Below, one piece after another: positions 17,299-26,129 of a DNA stretch of 40,207 nt. A program made the position numbers and the translations under genes. This stretch comes from an uncultured Bacteroidales bacterium. GTDB taxonomy: Bacteria > Bacteroidota > Bacteroidia > Bacteroidales > FEN-979. The stretch is from positions 1 to 40,207 of the forward strand of contig CAIKNA010000094.1 in assembly GCA_903828645.1 (NCBI GenBank). Direction: 5' to 3'. Under the pieces are notes generated by a model. The model searched no databases, had not been told where the DNA came from, and saw only the letters and a program-made list of their open reading frames with translations. Each line of letters begins with the position of its first letter. Position 1 is the first letter of the stretch.

Positions 17299-19742
17299 CA
17301 TTTGACATAAAGAACGGCGGGTTTTATCTCAACGATAAAAAAACGTTTCTCAATTCGGGTGAGATCCACTATTTCAGGGTGAAACACGATCTGTGGGACA
17401 AGCATTTAGATGCAGCAAAAGAGGCGGGTTTGACGACCATCAGCACGTACATTCCATGGGCATGGCACGAATACCGGGAGGGAGTGTTTGATTTTGAGGG
17501 TACTTCCTGTCCCGAACGCGACCTGAAAGGCTGGCTTCAGCGATGCCAGGCTCATGGCCTGAACTGCATCGTAAAGCCGGGACCATTCATCCTGGCAGAG
17601 TTCCGTGGAGCCGGTTTGCCTGACTGGTTCATGGATCAATACGGGGCTGAAGTCAAAATGCGCAACAGCAAAGGCGGAATCGTTCAAAGTGACGGGGTGA
17701 GCCTTTTTAACCAAAAATACCTGGAAAAGGTCGCGCTTTGGTACGACCAGATCATGCCGTTCATCCATCTGCGCGAAATATCCTCCGGAGGTCCGGTCAT
17801 TATGATGCAGATATGCAATGAGATCGGCGTATTCTCCTGGCTGGCCAAACAGGCTGATTATGGCAACGCGGTAAAAGATCGTTTCATTTCGTACCTCTCG
17901 GTGAAATTCGGGGATATTGCCGAAGTGAACCGTTTATGGGGAACGGGTTACCCGGACTTTGCCCATGTCGGTCTTCCTCCCGACGGCCCGCTGCCCTATG
18001 CATCAAGAGGTGATCGCGGCCGTGATGCCGAATGGCATTGTTTCTGGCGGACCTACTATGGCGACTACCTGAGAATGCTGAGCGCCATGGCGAGGAAAAG
18101 GGGTGTGCGCGTTCCGTTTTATCACAATCTTCCCGGTTGGATCTATGGAAACGGGTATGAATTCCCGGTCAACATAACGATGTACGAAGATCTGTTCGGG
18201 AAGAAAAGCGAGATTCTGTTCGGAGTGGATCATATCCCCGAATTCGTCTCCTACCGCAACATGCATGACGACCGTATCATAAACGATATCACCTTTGCAA
18301 TGCAGGGGAACAAACCATTGTTTGCCGCCGAATTCCAGTGCGGCTCCCGTGAATACCAGGTAGTGACGAATCCCCGCGAACTGGAACTCTTCTACAAGGC
18401 AAGCATTGCGAATGGCCTCAACGGCTGGAACTATTACATGTTCTCGCAGGGACGGAACCCGGCCCGCAAGGGATATTCCGGGGAGACCTTTTACTGGTTT
18501 ACACCGCTCACGCCTGAAGGTGAACGCAACAGTGCCTTTCCGCTTGTCAAACGGATGAGCAGGATCATAAAAACCGCTGAAAGTCATATCGTTCATGCAA
18601 AACGAAAAGCCGAAGTCTGCGTTCTCTTTTATCCTCCCTATTACGCAACAGAGCTTGAACGGCCTGCCGGCAGTGCCTGTGCACTTCAATTCACGGCTTC
18701 CGCCATACGGAGACCGGCATATTTCGACGGCCTGTTGAAAGTGCTTCAGGTATTGAACATCGATTATGATATGATTGACCTTAGCCGGGCAACCGCCGAT
18801 ACCCTGGCCAGCTACAAACAGGTTTGGGCATTCAGTACTGATGAGATGGATGCCGGGGCGCAGGAAACCATTGCCGGTTACATCAAATCCGGGGGCAACG
18901 CCGTTGTCTTCCCCTGCCTGCCTGATCGTGAAATGTCGCAGGATCCATGTACCATCCTTCGCGATTCAATCTCCGTTGCACCATCAGGAAGTGAATCCGT
19001 CGATTCGCCATTGATCGATATTTTTACCCTGAAAGATATCAAATGTGCCAATCCCCAGATGGTTTATTCTGAAGCTTCGCTTTCAGGCGCAGAAATTATC
19101 GCCCGGACGTTGAAAGGGAGCGCATGCGGATTTATCAAGGCACTCGGAAGAGGCTCGCTTGTCCACCTGGGAACATGGATCGGATTCGACACCGAAGGAG
19201 ACAAACCGGTGTATGAAGCCCTGCTGAAAACATCGAACGCAAAACTCAGGCAGGCCTCGGCCGGCAGCGAATATCTCACTGTAAGGGAACGGTTCACCGG
19301 CGACAATTCAGGCCTCCTTTTCGTGGGCAATTACTACAACGAAGAACACTCCGGCAAGGTCGTTTATACCCATCCCGGAAGTGGTGAGGAGATACCAATT
19401 CCATATACAAACGATGATATTCCCTGGCCGCCGTTATACGGGGTGCTCACCCCGTTGTGCCTTGAGGTTTCTGAGGGGCTCAGTATCCTGCACAGTACCT
19501 CCGATATCCTCGGGGTGAAAGGGATGAACGGCCGGCTTGAGATAACCCTTTACGGCGACCGCGATCTTGCAGGAGAGGTGGTTTTTGAAGGTGCCCGTGT
19601 TCATGCAGTCAAATCTGCAACCCTGAATGGTGAAGCGGTCGGAATGGTTCGTAAAGAGAAACGTATTGCATTCATTTACAGCCATGAACACAGGAATGAG
19701 ATGATTCTGGATATTACCTTTGACCACAAGTCGGTAAAGTAA
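17295..19742 (+). CDS. GH35 family protein, cytoplasmic; likely beta-1,2-glucooligosaccharide-active transferase/hydrolase
   Basis: An 815-residue GH35 protein without a signal peptide. It starts within the ATGA overlap with the transporter. The TIM barrel shows GEIHYFRV at the N-terminus, TYIPWAWHEYREGVFDF, KPGPFILAEFRGAGLPDWF, the acid/base E176 in MMQICNEIGVFSW and the nucleophile E346 in FAAEFQCG. A beta-galactosidase-trimerisation-like region (about 430-560) and beta-sandwich domains follow. Most GH35 members are beta-galactosidases, but a GH35 protein encoded with endo-beta-1,2-glucanase homologues in Ignavibacterium album (IALB_1185) was reported to transfer glucosyl units between beta-1,2-glucooligosaccharides. 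The same genomic setting here suggests that activity rather than galactosidase action. The GH94 gene follows 11 bases later. Confidence 0.85.
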   Translation: MTFDIKNGGFYLNDKKTFLNSGEIHYFRVKHDLWDKHLDAAKEAGLTTISTYIPWAWHEYREGVFDFEGTSCPERDLKGWLQRCQAHGLNCIVKPGPFILAEFRGAGLPDWFMDQYGAEVKMRNSKGGIVQSDGVSLFNQKYLEKVALWYDQIMPFIHLREISSGGPVIMMQICNEIGVFSWLAKQADYGNAVKDRFISYLSVKFGDIAEVNRLWGTGYPDFAHVGLPPDGPLPYASRGDRGRDAEWHCFWRTYYGDYLRMLSAMARKRGVRVPFYHNLPGWIYGNGYEFPVNITMYEDLFGKKSEILFGVDHIPEFVSYRNMHDDRIINDITFAMQGNKPLFAAEFQCGSREYQVVTNPRELELFYKASIANGLNGWNYYMFSQGRNPARKGYSGETFYWFTPLTPEGERNSAFPLVKRMSRIIKTAESHIVHAKRKAEVCVLFYPPYYATELERPAGSACALQFTASAIRRPAYFDGLLKVLQVLNIDYDMIDLSRATADTLASYKQVWAFSTDEMDAGAQETIAGYIKSGGNAVVFPCLPDREMSQDPCTILRDSISVAPSGSESVDSPLIDIFTLKDIKCANPQMVYSEASLSGAEIIARTLKGSACGFIKALGRGSLVHLGTWIGFDTEGDKPVYEALLKTSNAKLRQASAGSEYLTVRERFTGDNSGLLFVGNYYNEEHSGKVVYTHPGSGEEIPIPYTNDDIPWPPLYGVLTPLCLEVSEGLSILHSTSDILGVKGMNGRLEITLYGDRDLAGEVVFEGARVHAVKSATLNGEAVGMVRKEKRIAFIYSHEHRNEMILDITFDHKSVK

Positions 19743-19753
19743 AAAAATTAACA

Positions 19754-22700
19754 ATGAAGATTAAAAATTCCCCCGGGTTATCTTTTGATTTCCTTGAAAA
19801 TGGTTCCATTAAAAGCATTGAAGCGGATTCCGTCAGGATCAGCCTAAAAGTTGCAACGCCTTTCTCAGGATCAGGGGCCAATCTTTACCTGCGGAAAAGG
19901 ACCGTCCCAGTTGAATATATTGCGCTTCTTGGCCCTGAAAGCAACAGCAGTTTCAGTTCCTGTGAAGATTCGTTTATGGCCGAAGGGAGCTGGTCAGGTC
20001 TTGACTATACGTGCGTACTGAAACTTTCGGCTAAAAGCCTGAGCTGGCAGTGGCGGATCAATGTTGAAAACCGGAGTGGCAATTTTGTCGAACTCGATCT
20101 GATCTGCCTGCAGGATGCCGGGCTGAAGCAGGTTTCCGACGGATTGGTTAACGAATATTATGTAAGCCAGTATCTTGAACGGCGTATTCTTGAAGATAAA
20201 CATTTTGGTTCTGTCGTCTGCTGTCGTCAAAACATGAAGGAACCGGCCGGCAATCCATGGCTGATGATCGCATGTGAAAACAGGGCGCTGTCGGCCAGTG
20301 TCGACGGCATGCAGTTTTATGGTAAAACTTACCGGCAGACAGGAATCCCTGAAGGTCTGGTTTCAGAGAGGCTGGGGGGGGAATATGCCGGTGAATCGTC
20401 AATTCTTGCCCTGCAGGAAAAACCGTTTACGCTGGCCGCCGGGGATCATCATTCGAGTGTTTTTGTTGTAACCTTCTTACCCGATCACCCCCAGGCGACT
20501 TCAGGGGATGATTTGCATCGTTTACCGGGTCTGATGTCTGAATTCGGAGATGAACTTTCACTTCGGAAATTTCAAGCAATGCGCCCTCAGGTAAAAAACA
20601 TATTCAACACATCTGCCTTTTTGCCCATTGAGGATCTGGGCGATAAGGAGCTGAGCCTGTTTTTTGGAAAGGATAGGCGCAACTGTGATAAAGAAAATGG
20701 CCGGTTGCTCTCTTTTTTCTGCCAACAGAACAACCATGTCGTTTTGCGAGCCAAGGAGATCCTTGCCGACCGTCCCCATGCACACATCATGCAGGCCCGG
20801 GCAGGGTTCTCTCCCGATGAAAATATTGTATCTACCGCCTGCATGGCTTATGGTGTCTTTAATTCGCATCTGGCCCAGGGAAATACCAATTTTAATGTTT
20901 TCCTCTCCATTTGTTCAAGCCAGTTTAACCTTTCACCCGAAACAGGACAACGCATCTTTGTGGAGATTGACGGGCGTACCTTTTTGCTTGGAGTTCCTTC
21001 CGCATTTGAAATGGGCTTGAATCACTGCCGGTGGATTTATAAGCATGGCGGTTATTGTTTCCAGGTGCGCAGCTGGACATCCAAAAAATTTCCGCAGGTC
21101 AACATGGATTTTAAAGTTTTAACCGGCAATCCCGTAAAATTGTCAATTACCCATCATTTTGACGATCTCAACGGCTGGAGGATCGGCCCGGGGCCTTCAA
21201 CCGGAGAATATGTGGCCAGACCGGAAGCGGACAGCATGATCGCGGGTAAATTTCCACAGGCACAATTCAGGATCACGGTTCATGGTGATCCGGCCCGCTA
21301 TGAGGCTTGCGGCGACGAGCTTCTTTTTAGCGATCATCAGCGTCACGGGGAATCCTTTTTCATCGTCGGTGTGCGGGAAACCTCTGATTTTTGTGTGAGT
21401 TTCACAGGCGAAGTATGTGGAGCCTCCCTGGTTGCTCCTATCTCAGATGCAGATGAACAGTGGTTTTCCGACTGCAAGGACGCGCAGTCGGCATGGCAGG
21501 AGTTGAGTTTAAACCTGTCGCTGAAGACAGACCAGGAAGATCTGTCCGCCATCGGGGAGATCCTTCCATGGTATGGCATGAATGCGCTGACCCATTTTCT
21601 GACACCCTACGGTTTGGAGCAGTTCAGCGGGGCTGCCTGGGGTACACGCGATATCGCCCAGGGCCCGTTTGACCTGCTGATGTGCATGGGAAAATATGCT
21701 GAAGCCAAAAAGGTCCTGCGTACCATTTTTTCAAATCAGAACAGTGACGGCGGATGGCCGCAATGGTGGATGTTCGACAGCTACGCGGGTATCCGCGCAG
21801 ATAGCGCTCACGGAGACGTGTTTTACTGGTGTATCATTGCATTGGGCAACTACATCAAAGTTACCGGCGATCTGAATATCCTGGACGAGATCCTGCCATA
21901 CTATCATGAAGATGGTGCTGCGCGGGCTGAAAAAACACCTTTGAGCGAACACATCGACAGGCTTATCCGCATGATCGTGAATTCTTTTATTCCCGGCACC
22001 GCTTTTGTGCCCTTTGGCGGCGGCGACTGGAACGATTCCCTGCAACCACTGAGCAGGGAGATGGCACAACGCATGATTTCAAGCTGGACGGTGGAAATGA
22101 ATTACCAGGCCTTTTCTCAATACCGGGCGGTTTATGAACAAGCCGGTAATCTTGTCAAAGCAGGGGAATTGAAAGATATTTGTGAGCGGATCAAGGCAGA
22201 TTTCAACAAATACCTGATCAGGGAAGGCGTTGTTGCCGGTTACGGACTGGTTCAAGAAGACCGGAGCATCACTTTGCTGCTTCACCCGACCGATCAGCTG
22301 ACCAATATCCAGTACAGCATATTGCCAATGAACCGTGGCATCCTCAGTGAACTTTTCACCAGGGAACAGGCCGCTCACCACCAGGAACTGATTGAACAGC
22401 ACCTGAAAGGTCCCGATGGCGCCCGTTTGATGAACCGGCCGCTCAAATACAAAGGGGGTATTCAAACGCTGTTCCAGCGGGCCGAAAGCAGTACCTTCTT
22501 TGGCAGGGAGATCGGCATCATGTATGTGCATGAACACATTCGGTATGCTGAAATACAAGCTCTTACTGGTAAGGCGGATGCATTTCTGAAGGCGTTGAGC
22601 CAGGCAAATCCGGTCGGATACAGAAATGTGGTACCCTGTGGCGATATTCGCCAGGCCAATTGTTACTACAGCAGTTCAGATGTCACCTTCAGAAATCGGT

Positions 22701-23098
22701 ATGAAGCTGACGAACGGTACGAAGAAATAAAGACCGGAAAAATTACCCTGAAAGGAGGATGGCGGGTATACTCCAGCGGGCCGGGCATTTATATCGGCCT
22801 GGTTGTGTCACGGCTGCTTGGATTGCGCAGGGAATCCGGAAAAATAATTCTCGATCCCGTCATGCCGTTCTCGCTGGATGGGCTCTCTGCTTCACTTGAT
22901 TTTATGGGTTGTTCGCTTACAATCACCTATTCTGTCAGGGAGGGTAATTTTGGTCCGAAAACTGTTTTCATCAACGGCAACCCGGTTCGCTTCACCGAAG
23001 AGGAGAACAAATACCGCAAGGGCGGGGCCGTCATTCCGCTCGATCTCTTTACATCCATGTTGAACCAGCAGGAGAATACCCTTGAAATCGGGATATAG
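19754..23098 (+). CDS. GH94 phosphorylase, probable 1,2-beta-oligoglucan phosphorylase
   Basis: A 1114-residue cytoplasmic protein (no signal peptide) of GH94 architecture: an extended N-terminal beta-sandwich region (1 to about 560), then the (alpha/alpha)6 catalytic domain. Catalytic-domain marks are GAAWGTRDIAQGPFDLL (about 623), NSDGGWPQWW, the general-acid motif FGGGDWND with D758, and LKGGWRVYSSGPGIYIG near the C-terminus. GH94 enzymes split a beta-glucosidic bond with phosphate to give glucose 1-phosphate. The large size and the PUL context match 1,2-beta-oligoglucan phosphorylases (sophoro-oligosaccharide + Pi to Glc-1-P + shortened chain) better than the smaller cellobiose phosphorylases. 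It is the last gene of the locus, 11 bases after GH35, and it meets the convergent kinase gene. Confidence 0.85.
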   Translation: MKIKNSPGLSFDFLENGSIKSIEADSVRISLKVATPFSGSGANLYLRKRTVPVEYIALLGPESNSSFSSCEDSFMAEGSWSGLDYTCVLKLSAKSLSWQWRINVENRSGNFVELDLICLQDAGLKQVSDGLVNEYYVSQYLERRILEDKHFGSVVCCRQNMKEPAGNPWLMIACENRALSASVDGMQFYGKTYRQTGIPEGLVSERLGGEYAGESSILALQEKPFTLAAGDHHSSVFVVTFLPDHPQATSGDDLHRLPGLMSEFGDELSLRKFQAMRPQVKNIFNTSAFLPIEDLGDKELSLFFGKDRRNCDKENGRLLSFFCQQNNHVVLRAKEILADRPHAHIMQARAGFSPDENIVSTACMAYGVFNSHLAQGNTNFNVFLSICSSQFNLSPETGQRIFVEIDGRTFLLGVPSAFEMGLNHCRWIYKHGGYCFQVRSWTSKKFPQVNMDFKVLTGNPVKLSITHHFDDLNGWRIGPGPSTGEYVARPEADSMIAGKFPQAQFRITVHGDPARYEACGDELLFSDHQRHGESFFIVGVRETSDFCVSFTGEVCGASLVAPISDADEQWFSDCKDAQSAWQELSLNLSLKTDQEDLSAIGEILPWYGMNALTHFLTPYGLEQFSGAAWGTRDIAQGPFDLLMCMGKYAEAKKVLRTIFSNQNSDGGWPQWWMFDSYAGIRADSAHGDVFYWCIIALGNYIKVTGDLNILDEILPYYHEDGAARAEKTPLSEHIDRLIRMIVNSFIPGTAFVPFGGGDWNDSLQPLSREMAQRMISSWTVEMNYQAFSQYRAVYEQAGNLVKAGELKDICERIKADFNKYLIREGVVAGYGLVQEDRSITLLLHPTDQLTNIQYSILPMNRGILSELFTREQAAHHQELIEQHLKGPDGARLMNRPLKYKGGIQTLFQRAESSTFFGREIGIMYVHEHIRYAEIQALTGKADAFLKALSQANPVGYRNVVPCGDIRQANCYYSSSDVTFRNRYEADERYEEIKTGKITLKGGWRVYSSGPGIYIGLVVSRLLGLRRESGKIILDPVMPFSLDGLSASLDFMGCSLTITYSVREGNFGPKTVFINGNPVRFTEEENKYRKGGAVIPLDLFTSMLNQQENTLEIGI

Positions 23099-23120
23099 TG
23101 CTATAATTTTATTACTGATG

Positions 23121-24875
23121 TTACCCGATCACGCTGCTGATCGCCTTTTGCAGGGTTTCGTAGGTAAAGGGCTTGCTTACATACTCATCCATGCCAGCAT
23201 CGAGGTATAATTCGCGGTCGCCTTTCATGGCATTCGCGGTAAGTGCAATGATGGCCGAATGACGGACACTTCCCTTTTCTTCGTCACGGATGGCTTTGGC
23301 TACCTGGTATCCATCCATGAGCGGCATTTGAATGTCGAGAATGATCAGGTCATACTTTTTGCCATGATACTTTTCGAATGCTTCCTGCCCGTCGCCAACC
23401 ATGTCGACTTCAAATCCCATTTTTTTCAACTGAAAGCTGACGATGCGCTGATTGATGGCATTGTCTTCAGCGACCAGTACCGTTTTTTTCGCAAAACCTG
23501 AAGTTTCCAGGGGCAGGGATTTTGGAGCCTTCTTTTTCTGTAGATTTGACAAGGTGAAGGGCAGTGTGAACCAGAAGGTGGAGCCCTTACCGGGAGTGCT
23601 ATCCACCCCGATCCGGCCCCCCATCAGGTCGGTGAGTTTTTTACAGATCGAAAGACCAAGCCCCGTTCCGGAAATCAGCTTTGACTTGTCCTGTTTTACC
23701 CTTGAAAATACCCGGAAAAGCGAATCCAGCGCTTCTGACGGAATGCCGATGCCGGTATCGGTCACTTCAAACCGAAGGGTCGCCTGGTTTCCCAGTTCCC
23801 CGACCATGGTCACATGAACCACGATGCTTCCATGATCTGTAAATTTGATGGCATTGTTCGTCAGGTTGATCATGATCTGACGCAAACGCTGGGAATCGCC
23901 GATGATGAGGTCAGGTACGCGATCATCTACAATAATATCGAATCGAAGGGCTTTTTCCTCCGCTCTCATTTTCATCACCAGGGATACGTCCTCCATTACA
24001 CGGTCGAGCATGAAAGGTTGATAATCCAACTCCATTTTCCCGGCTTCAATGGCTGAAAAATCGAGCACGTCGTTGAGCAATACCAGCAGGTTTTCGGCGG
24101 AGGTGATGATGCCTTTCAGCAACTCCGCCTGGTCTGGTGCAAGCGGAGAGTTCTTCAGGATTTCCGATAAACCCAGGATGCCGGCCATTGGCGTGCGGAA
24201 CTCGTGGGAAATGCTGGCGATGAATTCATTTTTTGCCTGGGTGCCGGCTTCAGCCAGCTCCTTCGACTGCTTGAGCTCCGCTTCGTGTAATTTGCGTTCG
24301 GTAATGTCCCAGGAGATCCCGATCAACCCGATGATCTGGTTGTCAGGATTACGAATCGGGGCAATGTTGCTGTTTACCCAGCGTTTCCGGTCGCTGTGCT
24401 CAACTTCCTCCTCGATGTCATATATTGGCTGTCCCGTTTCAAGTACAAGGATCTCCTTCTTCAAATAGTCCTTGTTGTTATATCCCGGGAAAATTTCCTG
24501 AATTTTCTTCCCGGTAATCTCCTTTGACGAAACTCCTGCCAGCTCGGCAAATGGTTGGTTTACAATCAGGTAATTGAGGTTCATGTCTTTGAAATAGACG
24601 TAGGCAGGAATGGTGGTCAGCAAGGTCGAAAGTTCTTCGGCGCGGATTTTCAGGTTGTCCGAAACCTTTTTCAGGTCAACCGATGTCCGGGTAAGCAGGG
24701 AGGATAGGATGCTTTTATCTTTACAGGACCGTTCATAATTGAACAGCAACTTGTCATGGTCCGACTTGATCCTTTTCAGCTCATCCATGATCTGCTTCTT
24801 CTGCCCGGAAAAATCTTCCGGTTTCTCAATCCTGGATATTTCATCGATGAGCGAAGTAATCTTATGCGACATCAC
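23121..24875 (-). CDS. PAS-domain hybrid sensor histidine kinase (HisKA-HATPase-REC)
   Basis: A 584-residue soluble hybrid kinase. Order: N-terminal helical/coiled-coil segment (1 to about 85), PAS domain with PAC (about 86-200, IPAYVYFKDMNLNYLIVNQPF... GISWDITERK), HisKA dimerisation domain with phospho-acceptor H224 in ASISHEFRTP, HATPase_c with the N box (NLTNNAIKFTDHG) and G boxes (DTGIGIP, GTGLGLSICKKL), and a C-terminal receiver with D514 in LIILDIQMPLMDGYQ. No membrane segment or DNA-binding output domain is present. It is therefore not an HTCS-type PUL regulator and must pass phosphate to a separate partner. Its start overlaps the end of the FIST gene by 14 bases, so the FIST protein is the likely signal input. 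It converges on the GH94 gene. Confidence 0.93.
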   Translation of the reverse strand: MMSHKITSLIDEISRIEKPEDFSGQKKQIMDELKRIKSDHDKLLFNYERSCKDKSILSSLLTRTSVDLKKVSDNLKIRAEELSTLLTTIPAYVYFKDMNLNYLIVNQPFAELAGVSSKEITGKKIQEIFPGYNNKDYLKKEILVLETGQPIYDIEEEVEHSDRKRWVNSNIAPIRNPDNQIIGLIGISWDITERKLHEAELKQSKELAEAGTQAKNEFIASISHEFRTPMAGILGLSEILKNSPLAPDQAELLKGIITSAENLLVLLNDVLDFSAIEAGKMELDYQPFMLDRVMEDVSLVMKMRAEEKALRFDIIVDDRVPDLIIGDSQRLRQIMINLTNNAIKFTDHGSIVVHVTMVGELGNQATLRFEVTDTGIGIPSEALDSLFRVFSRVKQDKSKLISGTGLGLSICKKLTDLMGGRIGVDSTPGKGSTFWFTLPFTLSNLQKKKAPKSLPLETSGFAKKTVLVAEDNAINQRIVSFQLKKMGFEVDMVGDGQEAFEKYHGKKYDLIILDIQMPLMDGYQVAKAIRDEEKGSVRHSAIIALTANAMKGDRELYLDAGMDEYVSKPFTYETLQKAISSVIG

Positions 24876-26004
24876 TTTTTTGTTTTAACGAAACCATTGT
24901 GAATGTTTCATTGTGAAAATCACACATGGAGTGATAATTATTCCCGATTTCGCCATACGTAAAAAACCCGATCAGGGGTTTCGCCCAGTTTTGCCAGGCT
25001 TCATCAATTTCTTCGGAAATACCGGGACCCAGTGCATTATGACGTGCCATGCAGGAAAAGAGGATCAATGCATCAGTATCCCTGTTTTTTTCATAAAATT
25101 CATTGACTTTTTTTCTGGTAAAATCGATGATCTCAAACCCCGGGGAACTGGAGAAGGTGACCACAGCCCCGTTGGGAACCGTTCCGGCAAAAATCAGAGA
25201 CTTTTTGACAACATCCACATTCACCACAGCCCGCAGTACATCCTGCGACCCGGGCCTTTTAACCAGCAAAGGGTATTCAACACCGATTTCAGGGAGGTCA
25301 GTATCACGCACATTCAGATAGTCTTTATAAACATCCAGGGCAGGTTCGCCATCAATGGTGTACACCACATTCCCTTCCGCATGGGTGATGATCTTGTCGG
25401 CGCCGATGCTTACCCATCCGCTGGTGGCTATGCCCTCTATTTCGTACTTGTCGGTGTTAAAAACCATGGCAATGGCACCTTTGTTCTCCAACTTTTTTTC
25501 GGAAAAAACAAACGTCTCCTTAAACCGGGCATCATCCCCGGCCAAACCTCCAAACATGCTGATTTCCTGGCCGGCAACATGCTGGATCCCTTTGACCAGC
25601 TGCTCCCCGTCGGTGTCAAGGCCGCTCCCGAGAACAAAAATCGCAGGCTTTTCAAAGGCTTCTGCAGCCCATTGCCCTATTTTATTACCGAGGCCGAAGG
25701 AAGATTGTCCCTCCCCGTTGAACATTTTTATTTCAAAGGTATGGGGTGTCAGCTCCATCATCATGCAAACCAACCCGCCTTCGGTGATGACCTGGTTTTG
25801 CCTGTCATATAAAAATTCGCCACAGGAGCTGCAGCCAAACACGCCAACCTCAAGTGTTTGGAGAAAAGTAACGATTTCCTGCAGATCCAGGTCGACCGAG
25901 GAAAAAATAATGGCGGCATTGGGCTGAAAGCCATCGTTCGTACAGCCGGTCCATGCCTGCCTGAATCCACTAACGGAATCGGTATTAAATGTCTTGAGGG
26001 TCAT
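24862..26004 (-). CDS. FIST-domain sensory protein
   Basis: A protein of about 380 residues with FIST_N (about 25-215, containing CTNDGFQPNAAIIFSS, GCSSCGEFLYD and GSGLDTDGEQLVKGIQ) and FIST_C (about 225-365, ending in PLIGFFTYGEIGNN). FIST domains are intracellular small-ligand sensors commonly linked to kinases. The start is set at the ATG at 26004 (MTLKTFNTDSV). An upstream TTG in frame would add a non-homologous hydrophobic stretch. It has no signal peptide. It overlaps the hybrid kinase by 14 bases, which argues for translational coupling and a two-protein sensor. A TATATTTG box lies about 30 bases upstream. Confidence 0.9.
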   Translation of the reverse strand: MTLKTFNTDSVSGFRQAWTGCTNDGFQPNAAIIFSSVDLDLQEIVTFLQTLEVGVFGCSSCGEFLYDRQNQVITEGGLVCMMMELTPHTFEIKMFNGEGQSSFGLGNKIGQWAAEAFEKPAIFVLGSGLDTDGEQLVKGIQHVAGQEISMFGGLAGDDARFKETFVFSEKKLENKGAIAMVFNTDKYEIEGIATSGWVSIGADKIITHAEGNVVYTIDGEPALDVYKDYLNVRDTDLPEIGVEYPLLVKRPGSQDVLRAVVNVDVVKKSLIFAGTVPNGAVVTFSSSPGFEIIDFTRKKVNEFYEKNRDTDALILFSCMARHNALGPGISEEIDEAWQNWAKPLIGFFTYGEIGNNYHSMCDFHNETFTMVSLKQKSDVA

Positions 26005-26034
26005 GTTGATTAGTTTGGCTTGAATAAGGTTGAA

Positions 26035-26042
26035 CAAATATA
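26035..26042 (-). promoter_or_regulatory. -7 box (TATATTTG) for the FIST-kinase operon
   Basis: A perfect TAnnTTTG match on the minus strand, about 31 bases upstream of the FIST ATG. It lies back to back with the promoter of the divergent T9SS gene. Confidence 0.5.
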
Positions 26043-26102
26043 CAAATTTCAACAATCGTATGAATTGTTTTCAAAGATACCCTTTCGCGCAAAGAATAAA
26101 GT

Positions 26103-26110
26103 TAATTTTG
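26103..26110 (+). promoter_or_regulatory. -7 box (TAATTTTG) for the T9SS-sorted protein gene
   Basis: A TAnnTTTG match 20 bases before the ATG at 26130. A TTTCG at about 26083 could serve as a weak -33 element. Confidence 0.45.
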
Positions 26111-26129
26111 TATTTTTTTCCGATAACTT

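Noticed and set aside
17295-19742. Plain beta-galactosidase call for the GH35 gene
   Set aside because: The genomic setting has no galactoside genes and resembles clusters where GH35 acts on beta-1,2-glucooligosaccharides; kept only as the alternative.
23126-23143. CGATCA-CGCTGC-TGATCG hairpin between the convergent GH94 and kinase genes as a terminator
   Set aside because: It lies within the kinase coding end and has no proper T tract on either side; too weak to call.
23121-24875. Hybrid kinase as the PUL's HTCS regulator
   Set aside because: There is no periplasmic sensor, membrane segment or AraC-type DNA-binding domain, so it is not an HTCS.
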